From: Burkholderia gladioli
GTDB lineage: Bacteria > Pseudomonadota > Gammaproteobacteria > Burkholderiales > Burkholderiaceae
Length of the DNA: 64,000 bases
Assembly: GCF_000959725.1 (NCBI RefSeq)
Contig: NZ_CP009322.1
Coordinates: 2,604,001-2,668,000, forward strand
Direction: 5' to 3'
The first letter of the stretch is position 1. Each line of letters opens with the position of its first letter. Of this stretch, positions 52,701-63,600 are shown one piece after another. Under the pieces are notes generated by a model. That model worked only from the letters and a program-made list of their open reading frames with translations. It was not told the DNA's origin and made no database searches. A program made the translations under genes and the position numbers.

Positions 52701-55510
52701 CGGATGCAGTTGCTCCGCGCCAGGCACCGGCGCCTTGCTCGCCGGGATGCTTGCCGCCGGCTTCGTCTCGGCCCAGTAACGCTCGCGCGAGAACGGATAG
52801 ACCGGCAGATGCAGGCGCCGCGGCCGACGCGCCGGGTAGAAGATCTGCCAGTCGAGCGCGAGGCCCTTGGCCCACATCGACAGCAGACGGTCCCACTTGC
52901 CCTTGGCGAGCCAGGTGGCCAGCAGCGACGGCAGATCCTCGTCGGCCGCCAGGCCGGCGAGCGCGTCCTTGTTGCGCTTGACCTGCCCGCGCACGCCGCT
53001 GCCGAGCCGGCCGTCCTTCGTGAACGCACCGAGCCGCTCGCGCAGTTCATCCAGCGAATCGACCGCCCAGGCCAGGCGCTCGTCCATCGCATCGCGACCC
53101 ACTTGCAGCGTGTAGGCCAGCGCATACAGATCCACCTCCGGATTGCGCTCCAGCCACGCCAGCAGTTGCGCCGCGCGCTCGGTCAGCGCCGCTTCCGTGC
53201 GCGCCGACAGCACCACCAGCGCCGGGCCGCCCGGCCGGGCTACCGGCTCCACCGGCGCGACATACTCCTCCAGCACCACGTGCGCATTCACCCCGCCGAA
53301 GCCGAACGAGCTGACGCCCGCGCGACGCGGCAGCGTACGACCCGCCTCGTCAACCGGCGCCACCCACGGGCGGTTCTCCCGCACCACGTAGAACGGGCTG
53401 CCCGACAGACCAATGTACGGATTCTCCGGCTCGCTGTGCAGGCTCTTGACCAGCGTGGCGTGCTTCATCTGCATCACCACCTTGATCACGCCGGCCACGC
53501 CCGCGGCCAGCTCCAGGTGGCCGATGTTGCTCTTGACCGAACCGAGCCCGCAGAACGGCTGCTCGCCCGACTCGACGCCGAGGTTTGCAAACGCACTCTT
53601 CAGGCCGGTGATCTCCACCGGATCGCCGAGCTTGGTACCCGTGCCGTGCGCTTCGATATAGCTGAGCGTGCGCGGATCGACGCCCGAGCGGCGATACGCG
53701 TCCATCAGCAGGGCCGCTTGTGCCTGCGGGTTGGGTGCCGTCAGCGAACTCGCCCGGCCGCCGTGGTTTTCCGAACCACCGCGGATCACGGCATAGATCG
53801 CATCGCCGGCCGCCTGCGCGTCGCTCAGACGCTTCAGCACCAGCATCCCCACGCCCTCACCGCGCACGTAGCCGTTGGCGGCCGCCGAGAAGGTCTTGCA
53901 ACGGCCGTCCTCGCTGAGCATGCCCGCCTTGCTGAAGCTCACATGCGCGTCGGGCGTGACGATGGTGTTGATGCCGCCGACGATCGCCATCTCGCAGCTG
54001 CCATCGCGCAGCACTGCGATGCCGCGGTTGATCGCCACCAGCGAGCTGGAGCAGGCCGTCTCGATCGGCTCGCTCGGCCCATGCAGGTTCAGGAAGTAGC
54101 TCATCCGGTTCGGCCCGACCGACGGCACCGCCGAGGTCGCGCTATAACCGTCCGTGGCCCGTTCCTCGATCGGGAACAGGTTCTGATAACCGCTCAGCCC
54201 GGTGCCGACGAACAGCGCCGTGCGGCTGCCCGAGATCGACTCCGACGCATAACCGGCGTCCTCCAGCGCCTTCCAGACATGCGTCATCAAGAGGCGCTGC
54301 TGCGGATCCATCACCAGCGCCTCGCGTGGCGAGATGCCGAAGAACAGCGGATCGAACTCGTCGATGCTGTCGATGAAGGCACCCCACTTCACACGCGTGC
54401 TGCCCTCGCCGCCTGCCAGCTCGGCGGCCACCGCGCGCCAGTCCCAGCGCTTCGCCGGAATCTCCCCGATGCAGTCGCGGCCGTCGAGCAGGTTCTGCCA
54501 GAACGCGTCCGCGTCCTCGGCCATCGGCATGCAGGCGCTCAGGCCCACGATCGCGATCGGTTCGTCGTCGGCCTCGACGGGATCACGCCGGCGCGGCGCC
54601 TTGGCTCGGGCGCGGCGCGTCGACGGGGCGCTTGCCGCGGCGCGCAGCTCTCGCCGCGCCGCGGCGGCCGGCGCCGTGGCGGAGACGGGCGCCAGATGGC
54701 GCGCCATCGTCTCGCGATGCGTCTCGACCAGATAAGCCGTGAGCGCCGCCAGCGTCGGATGCTCGAAGAACACCGTCGGCATCAGATCCAGTTCGTAGGT
54801 GCGATTCAATTCGGTGGCCAGTTCAGTCAGCGAGATCGAGTCGAAGCCATAACCGGCCAGCTCCTCGTCGAGATCGATGTCCTCGGGCTTCACCTTGATC
54901 AAGGCGGATACGCGGCTCAAGAGCGCCGCTCCGACCACGCGCGACAGATCCACCCCGGCACCGGGCGCCGCCTGCGGCGCCGGCACGACGGCTTCGGTCG
55001 TGTCGTCGTCGGCCTGGTCCCCGGCCGTGCCGAACAGCGCGAGCAGCTTCTCGCGCTCGCCCGCCGCCACCAGCACCTGCGCCGCATCGCCCGTCATTGC
55101 CTGCGCGAACGCCGCCAGTGCCGCCTCGTTCTCCAGCGGCACCAGCCCCGCCGTGCGACGCATCAGCTCGACGCTCGCCGCGTCCGGACGCATCGCCCCC
55201 TGCGCCCACAACGGCCAGTTCACCGACACGCTGCGCCCGCTCGCCTCGCCACGCGCCACACGCTCGGCGCGAGCGATCACATAGTGATCCATGAACGCGT
55301 TCGCCGCCGCATAGTCCGCCTGACCCGGATTGCCGCCGTAACCCGCCAGCGACGAGAACGTCACGAACAACTCCAGCGGCACATCGCGCGTAGCCCGATC
55401 CAGGTTCACGACACCCGCCACCTTCGGTGCCAGCACCGCGTCCAGTTCCGCCACGCTCTTGTTCGCCAGATACGCATCGCGCAGCAACCCGGCGCCGTGC
55501 AGCACGCCGT
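46776..55510 (-). CDS. Trans-AT polyketide synthase, 3' part: KR2-ACP2, module 3, terminal KS4-ACP4-AfsA
   Basis: Continuation of the synthase after the frameshift at 55511-55523. Domains in order (approximate nucleotides): rest of KR2 to 55120 (Tyr in GQADYAAANAF); ACP2 54930-54730 (GYGFDSISL); KS3 54570-53260 (TACSSS Cys at 54051-54053); DH3 52713-51890 (DHEVQGRRVLP, LLDSALQ); KR3 51810-50680; ACP3 50430-50235; an AQT-repeat linker; KS4 49960-48650 (Cys at 49443-49445); ACP4 48065-47835 (GLDSVFLL); and a C-terminal AfsA-type double hotdog 47665-46790 (HAFFFDHPLDHVSG, then DNAYFGDFPASW). No AT, KR or DH follows KS4, and no thioesterase. KRs carry LLRD near the LDD position, suggesting B-type. 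The chain should leave as a beta-ketoacyl thioester. Confidence 0.85.
50059..50159 (-). repeat. 9-bp tandem repeat encoding (Ala-Gln-Thr)n linker
   Basis: About eleven copies of GCCGTCTGG (plus strand) encode about ten Ala-Gln-Thr triplets between ACP3 and KS4. The copies are identical, pointing to recent slippage. It is in frame and lies in a flexible interdomain linker, so length change should be tolerated. Confidence 0.9.
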
Positions 55511-58500
55511 CCCAGCCGTCCAATACTCGACGACGATGCCCTCCACCAGCGCACTCACCGCCGCCGCGTCCGTCACGTCCAGGCGGCGATGCACGACACG
55601 CTCGCCGAGCGCGGCGAGCCGCGCTTGGGAAACCTCGTCGAGTGCCGAGCGGCTGCTCAGGATCACGCGTGCGCGCGGCGCACGCGCCAGGATCTCGCCG
55701 GCGAACACCAGCCCGATCGCACCGGCACCGCCGGTGATCAGATACACACCATCCTCGCGCCAGATCGGCCGGGCCGGCGTTTGTACCAGCTCCCGCGCCA
55801 CCCGCACCTCGCGCACGCCATCGCGATAACGCAGCAGCGCGGCCGGTTCGGCCTGCTCGCCCTCCTCGCGCAAGCGATCGCCCATCACCACGCCGTTCAT
55901 CTCGGCCGGCAGACACAGCAGTTGCGTCCTCAGACGCGGATATTCGAGCCGCGCCGTCTTCAGCAGGCCCGACAGACCCGCCAGCACCGCAAGCTCACCC
56001 GTCAGCGGCACGACCACCTGCACCAGCACGTCGGACGCCGGCTTCTCGGCCGCCAGTGCCTGCAGTCGCAGGAACACATGGCGGGCCAGGCCGTGATAGC
56101 GCGCACCGAGATCCTCGCCGACCACCGGCGCCACCTCGCAGTGCGTATCGGCCAGCACCGCCGACAGCTCGCCCAGCAATTGCGCACCGAAACCACACAA
56201 CAGCACGACGCGGCGCGCAACCGGCACGATCGGCGCGTCCGACGGCAGCGCCCTCGGCTGCCATGCAGGTGCCAGCAGCAGCATGTCGTCGTCGTGCGTG
56301 GCGGCCGCGTCGAGGCGACGCGAGGCGAAGCCATTCAGTCGAACGCAAACGCGCCCCGCCTGGTCGAGCAGCACGATGTCGAGCTTGCGCACGGTCGCGC
56401 TATCGTCCCCGGCGGCGGCGACCCATACCCACATCTCGCGCTGGCACGGCGCCAGCACGTCCAGTTCGCGCAATGCGAACGGCAGCATCGGCGATCCGTC
56501 GGCGAGTTCGCCATCGACCTCGAGCACCAGCCCGATCGCGGCCTGCAAGGCCGAATCAAGCAGCCCCGGCGCCAGCGTCATGCCGGCCGGCAAGGCCGGC
56601 AGCGACAGCCGTGCCAGCACTTCCTGCTCGCCGGCATGCACCTCGGCCAGGCCGCGATGGCTCGGTCCGTAGACGAGCCCGAGCCGCTCGAACGCGGCAT
56701 AACACTGCGCGGCCGTGAAGCTCGCGCGTTGCATGCGCGCCCGCAACGCATCCAGATCGAGCGTTTGCGACGCGGCTCCGGCTCGCGGCCGTGCCTGCGC
56801 GACACCGCGGCCATGCACGCGGCGCGCCGTGTCGGTGGCATCGTCGCTATGGATCTCGAAGCTCACGCGGCCATCGTCCTCGGCCTGCAGGTCGATATGC
56901 ACCGCCCGCGGCGTGCCCGGCTCGACCGCCAGCGGGCGCGACCAGACGATCTGGTTCAGCACCAGCTCGGTCGTCGCGCCGGCACCGGAGTGCAGCAGCG
57001 CGGCATGCGCCATCTCCAGATAGGCGACGCCCGGCAGCACGCGCCGGCCTTGCACCTCGTGATCGGCGAGGAACGGCTCGCTGCCGTCGAACCGCGATGT
57101 GAAGCGCTGCGTCTCCAGGTTCGAGGTATTGGCATGCAGCAACGGATGCAGTTGCTCCGCGCCAGGCACCGGCGCCTTGCTCGCCGGGATGCTTGCCGCC
57201 GGCTTCGTCTCGGCCCAGTAACGCTCGCGCGAGAACGGATAGACCGGCAGATGCAGGCGCCGCGGCCGACGCGCCGGGTAGAAGATCTGCCAGTCGAGCG
57301 CGAGGCCCTTGGCCCACATCGACAGCAGACGGTCCCACTTGCCCTTGGCGAGCCAGGTGGCCAGCAGCGACGGCAGATCCTCGTCGGCCGCCAGGCCGGC
57401 GAGCGCGTCCTTGTTGCGCTTGACCTGCCCGCGCACGCCGCTGCCGAGCCGGCCGTCCTTCGTGAACGCACCGAGCCGCTCGCGCAGTTCATCCAGCGAA
57501 TCGACCGCCCAGGCCAGGCGCTCGTCCATCGCATCGCGACCCACTTGCAGCGTGTAGGCCAGCGCATACAGATCCACCTCCGGATTGCGCTCCAGCCACG
57601 CCAGCAGTTGCGCCGCGCGCTCGGTCAGCGCCGCTTCCGTGCGCGCCGACAGCACCACCAGCGCCGGGCCGCCCGGCCGGGCTACCGGCTCCACCGGCGC
57701 GACATACTCCTCCAGCACCACGTGCGCATTCACCCCGCCGAAGCCGAACGAGCTGACGCCCGCGCGACGCGGCAGCGTACGACCCGCCTCGTCAACCGGC
57801 GCCACCCACGGGCGGTTCTCCCGCACCACGTAGAACGGGCTGCCCGACAGACCAATGTACGGATTCTCCGGCTCGCTGTGCAGGCTCTTGACCAGCGTGG
57901 CGTGCTTCATCTGCATCACCACCTTGATCACGCCGGCCACGCCCGCGGCCAGCTCCAGGTGGCCGATGTTGCTCTTGACCGAACCGAGCCCGCAGAACGG
58001 CTGCTCGCCCGACTCGACGCCGAGGTTTGCAAACGCACTCTTCAGGCCGGTGATCTCCACCGGATCGCCGAGCTTGGTACCCGTGCCGTGCGCTTCGATA
58101 TAGCTGAGCGTGCGCGGATCGACGCCCGAGCGGCGATACGCGTCCATCAGCAGGGCCGCTTGTGCCTGCGGGTTGGGTGCCGTCAGCGAACTCGCCCGGC
58201 CGCCGTGGTTTTCCGAACCACCGCGGATCACAGCATAGATCGCATCGCCGGCCACCTGCGCGTCGCTCAGACGCTTCAGCACCAGCATCCCCACGCCCTC
58301 ACCGCGCACGTAGCCGTTGGCGGCCGCAGAGAAAGTCTTGCAACGGCCGTCCTCGCTGAGCATGCCCGCCTTGCTGAAGCTCACATGCGCGTCGGGCGTG
58401 ACGATGGTGTTGATGCCGCCGACGATCGCCATCTCGCAGCTGCCATCGCGCAGCACTGCGATGCCGCGGTTGATCGCCACCAGCGAGCTGGAGCAGGCCG

Positions 58501-60610
58501 TCTCGATCGGCTCGCTCGGCCCATGCAGGTTCAGGAAGTAGCTCATCCGGTTCGGCCCGACCGACGGCACCGCCGAGGTCGCGCTATAACCGTCCGTGGC
58601 CCGTTCCTCGATCGGGAACAGGTTCTGATAACCGCTCAGCCCGGTGCCGACGAACAGCGCCGTGCGGCTGCCCGAGATCGACTCCGACGCATAACCGGCG
58701 TCCTCCAGCGCCTTCCAGACATGCGTCATCAAGAGGCGCTGCTGCGGATCCATCACCAGCGCCTCGCGTGGCGAGATGCCGAAGAACAGCGGATCGAACT
58801 CGTCGATGCTGTCGATGAAGGCACCCCACTTCACACGCGTGCTGCCCTCGCCGCCTGCCAGCTCGGCGGCCACCGCGCGCCAGTCCCAGCGCTTCGCCGG
58901 AATCTCCCCGATGCAGTCGCGGCCGTCGAGCAGGTTCTGCCAGAACGCGTCCGCGTCCTCGGCCATCGGCATGCAGGCGCTCAGGCCCACGATCGCGATC
59001 GGTTCGTCGTCGGCCTCGACGGGATCACGCCGGCGCGGCGCCTTGGCTCGGGCGCGGCGCGTCGACGGGGCGCTTGCCGCGGCGCGCAGCTCTCGCCGCG
59101 CCGCGGCGGCCGGCGCCGTGGCGGAGACGGGCGCCAGATGGCGCGCCATCGTCTCGCGATGCGTCTCGACCAGATAAGCCGTGAGCGCCGCCAGCGTCGG
59201 ATGCTCGAAGAACACCGTCGGCATCAGATCCAGTTCGTAGGTGCGATTCAATTCGGTGGCCAGTTCAGTCAGCGAGATCGAGTCGAAGCCATAACCGGCC
59301 AGCTCCTCGTCGAGATCGATGTCCTCGGGCTTCACCTTGATCAAGGCGGATACGCGGCTCAAGAGCGCCGCTCCGACCACGCGCGACAGATCCACCCCGG
59401 CACCGGGCGCCGCCTGCGGCGCCGGCACGACGGCTTCGGTCGTGTCGTCGTCGGCCTGGTCCCCGGCCGTGCCGAACAGCGCGAGCAGCTTCTCGCGCTC
59501 GCCCGCCGCCACCAGCACCTGCGCCGCATCGCCCGTCATTGCCTGCGCGAACGCCGCCAGTGCCGCCTCGTTCTCCAGCGGCACCAGCCCCGCCGTGCGA
59601 CGCATCAGCTCGACGCTCGCCGCGTCCGGACGCATCGCCCCCTGCGCCCACAACGGCCAGTTCACCGACACGCTGCGCCCGCTCGCCTCGCCACGCGCCA
59701 CACGCTCGGCGCGAGCGATCACATAGTGATCCATGAACGCGTTCGCCGCCGCATAGTCCGCCTGACCCGGATTGCCGCCGTAACCCGCCAGCGACGAGAA
59801 CGTCACGAACAACTCCAGCGGCACATCGCGCGTAGCCCGATCCAGGTTCACGACACCCGCCACCTTCGGTGCCAGCACCGCGTCCAGTTCCGCCACGCTC
59901 TTGTTCGCCAGATACGCATCGCGCAGCAACCCGGCGCCGTGCAGCACGCCGTCCAGCCGTCCATACTCGACGACGATGCCCTCCACCAGCGCACTCACCG
60001 CCGCCGCGTCCGTCACGTCCAGGCGGCGATGCACGACACGCTCGCCGAGCGCGGCGAGCCGCGCTTGGGAAACCTCGTCGAGTGCCGAGCGGCTGCTCAG
60101 GATCACGCGTGCGCGCGGCGCACGCGCCAGGATCTCGCCGGCGAACACCAGCCCGATCGCACCGGCACCGCCGGTGATCAGATACACACCATCCTCGCGC
60201 CAGATCGGCCGGGCCGGCGTTTGTACCAGCTCCCGCGCCACCCGCACCTCGCGCACGCCATCGCGATAACGCAGCAGCGCGGCCGGTTCGGCCTGCTCGC
60301 CCTCCTCGCGCAAGCGATCGCCCATCACCACGCCGTTCATCTCGGCCGGCAGACACAGCAGTTGCGTCCTCAGACGCGGATATTCGAGCCGCGCCGTCTT
60401 CAGCAGGCCCGACAGACCCGCCAGCACCGCAAGCTCACCCGCCAGCGGCACGACCACCTGCACCAGCACGTCGGACGCCGGCTTCTCGGCCGCCAGTGCC
60501 TGCAGTCGCAGGAACACATGGCGGGCCAGGCCGTGATAGCGCGCACCGAGATCCTCGCCGACCACCGGCGCCACCTCGCAGTGCGTATCGGCCAGCACCG
60601 CCGACAGCTC
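50700..60610 (-). repeat. Tandem 4.44-kb near-identical PKS module repeat (about 2.2 copies)
   Basis: Sequence at a position and the same position plus about 4.44 kb is almost identical from near 50700 to near 60610: KR3/KR2/KR1, ACP2/ACP1, KS3/KS2 and DH3/DH2. Differences seen are few, for example GGATATC versus GGATATTC context near 51500/55943 and two bases near 58230. The offset is 4442 rather than 4440 across the frameshift site, which is the two inserted bases. Identity stops at the ACP3/linker side and inside the KR1 spacer. Confidence 0.85.
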
Positions 60611-63600
60611 GCTCGCGAGCTGCGCGTCGAAGCCGCACAGCATCACCACGCGGCGCGCCAACGGGGCCGATGCCCCGGCTTGCAGTGCCTCCTCTTGCCA
60701 GACCGGCGCGAGCATCAGCGTCGCGTCGCCGTCGTGACCGGCATCGAGGTCGGCCTCATGCCAGGTTTCGTCGTCGGAGACGGACTCGCCCTGCGCGAGC
60801 GCCGCATCGAGGCGGCGCGACGCGAAGCCCTTGATCCGCACGCAGACGCGCCCCGTCTGGTCGAGCAGCACGATGTCGAGCTTGCGCACCGTCGCGCTAT
60901 CGTCCCCGGCGGCGGCGACCCATACCCACATCTCGCGCTGGCACGGCGCCAGCACGTCCAGTTCGCGCAATGCGAACGGCAGCATCGGCGATCCGTCGGC
61001 GAGTTCGCCATCGACCTCGAGCACCAGCCCGATCGCGGCCTGCAAGGCCGAATCGAGCAGCCCCGGCGCCAGCGTCATGCCGGCCGGCAAGGCCGGCAGC
61101 GACAGCCGTGCCAGCACTTCCTGCTCGCCGGCATGCACCTCGGCCAGGCCGCGATGGCTCGGTCCGTAGACGAGCCCGAGCCGCTCGAACGCGGTATAAC
61201 ACTGCGCGGCCGTGAAGCTCGCGCGTTGCATGCGCGCCCGCAGCGCGCCGAGATCGAGCAGTTCGGGCGCGGGCTGGTCCATCCCGAGCCGGGCGACGCC
61301 GCGGCCATGCACGAGCTGTGCCGTGCCGCCGGCATCGTCGCTATGGATCTCGAAGCTCACGCGCTCGTCGTCCTCGGCCAGCAAGCTGATATGCGCCGCC
61401 TGCGGCGTGCCCGGCTCGACCACGAAGGGCCGCGACCAGACCACCTGATTCAACTGGACACGATCCGAGGCGCGGCAGGCGCCCGAGCGCAGCAGCGCGG
61501 CATGTGCCATCTCCAGATAGGCGACGCCCGGCAGCACGCGCCGTCCTTGCACCTCGTGATCCGCGAGGAACGGCTCGCTGCCGTCGAACCGCGATGTGAA
61601 ACGCTGCGTCTCCAGGTTCGAGGTATTGGCATGCAGCAGCGGATGCAGTTGCACCGCGCCGAGCACCGGTGCCGTGCCTGTCGTCGTCACCGGCCCCGGC
61701 TCCACCCAGTGCCGCTCGCGAGCGAACGGATAGGCCGGCAGATGCAGACGACACGGACGTGGGCCCTGATAGAGCCGGTCCCACTTCACCGCGATACCCT
61801 TCGCCCACACGCCGAGAAGACGCGTGAACTTGCCCTTCTGCTGCCAGCTCTGGAGCAGCACGGCCATGTCGTCGTCGCCGCTCAGGCCGGCGAGCGCATC
61901 CTTGTTGCGCTTGACCTGCCCGCGCACGCCACTGCCGAGCTGGCCGTCCTTCGTGAACGCGCCGAGCCGCTCGCGCAGTTCGTCCAGCGAATCGACCGCC
62001 CAGGCCAGGCGCTCGTCCATCGCGTCGCGACCCACTTGCAGCGTGTAGGCCAGCGCATACAGATCCACCTCCGGATTGCGCTCCAGCCACGCCAGCAGTT
62101 GCGCCGCGCGTTCGGTCAGCGCCGCTTCCGTGCGCGCCGACAGCACCACCAGCGCCGGGCCGCCCGGCCGGGCTACCTGCTCCACCGGCGCGACATACTC
62201 CTCCAGCACCACGTGCGCATTCACCCCGCCGAAGCCGAACGAACTGACGCCCGCGCGACGCGGCAGCGTACGGCCCGCCTCGTCGACCGGCGCCACCCAC
62301 GGGCGGTTCTCCCGCACCACGTAGAACGGGCTGCCCGACAGACCAATGTACGGATTCTCCGGCTCGCTGTGCAGGCTCTTGACCAGCGTGGCGTGCTTCA
62401 TCTGCATCACCACCTTGATCACGCCGGCCACGCCCGCGGCCAGCTCCAGGTGGCCGATGTTGCTCTTGACCGAACCGAGCCCGCAGAACGGCTGCTCGCC
62501 CGACTCGACGCCGAGGTTTGCAAACGCACTCTTCAGGCCGGTGATCTCCACCGGATCGCCGAGCTTGGTACCCGTGCCGTGTGCTTCGATATAGCTGAGC
62601 GTGCGCGGATCGACGCCCGAGCGGCGATACGCGTCCATCAGCAGGGCCGCTTGTGCCTGCGGGTTGGGTGCCGTCAGCGAACTCGCCCGGCCGCCGTGGT
62701 TTTCCGAACCACCGCGGATCACGGCATAGATCGCATCGCCGGCCGCCTGCGCGTCGCTCAGACGCTTCAGCACCAGCATCCCCACGCCCTCACCGCGCAC
62801 GTAGCCGTTGGCGGCCGCAGAGAAGGTCTTGCAACGGCCGTCCTCGCTGAGCATGCCCGCCTTGCTGAAGCTCACATGCGCGTCGGGCGTGACGATGGTG
62901 TTGATGCCGCCGACGATCGCCATCTCGCAGGTCCCATCGCGCAGCACTGCGATGCCGCGGTTGATCGCCACCAGCGAGCTGGAGCAGGCCGTCTCGATCG
63001 GCTCGCTCGGCCCATGCAGGTTCAGGAAGTAGCTCATCCGATTCGGCCCGACCGACGGCACCACTGAAGTCGCGCTGTAGCCCTCGCCCGCCCGCGCCTC
63101 GGCCGAGAACAGGTTCTGATAACCGCTCAGCCCGGTGCCGACGAACAGCGCCGTGCGGCTGCCCGAGATCGACTCCGACGCATAACCGGCATCTTCCAGC
63201 GCCTTCCAGACATAAGTCATCAGGAGGCGCTGTTGCGGATCCATCACCAGCGCCTCGCGCGGCGAGATGCCGAAGAACAGCGGATCGAACTCGTCGACAC
63301 CGTCGATGAACGCGCCCCACTTGACACGCGTGCCGCCCTCGCCGCCCGCCAGCTCGGCGGCCACCGCGCGCCAGTCCCAGCGGGCCGCCGGGATCTCGGT
63401 CACGCAGTCGCGGCCGTCGAGCAGGTTCTGCCAGAACGCATCCGCGTCCTCGGCCATCGGCATGCAGGCGCTCAGGCCCACGATCGCGATCGCTTCGTTC
63501 GCGTGGGCCGTGCCGCTGTCTTGCATCGGCGCCGGAGCCGCCGCGACTGCCGCCGTGGGGGTGGCCGCCGCCGGTACCACGACCGTGTCGGCCACCGCCG

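Noticed and set aside
48120..63067. Very long open frames on the plus strand opposite the polyketide synthase, rich in Arg, His, Gln and Ala
   Set aside because: They are the antisense image of a high-GC coding frame, show no known domains, and repeat exactly where the PKS modules repeat.
58900..63600. Cis-acting acyltransferase domains between KS and DH
   Set aside because: The KS-DH linker is too short and has no GHSxG motif, so the synthase is treated as trans-AT.
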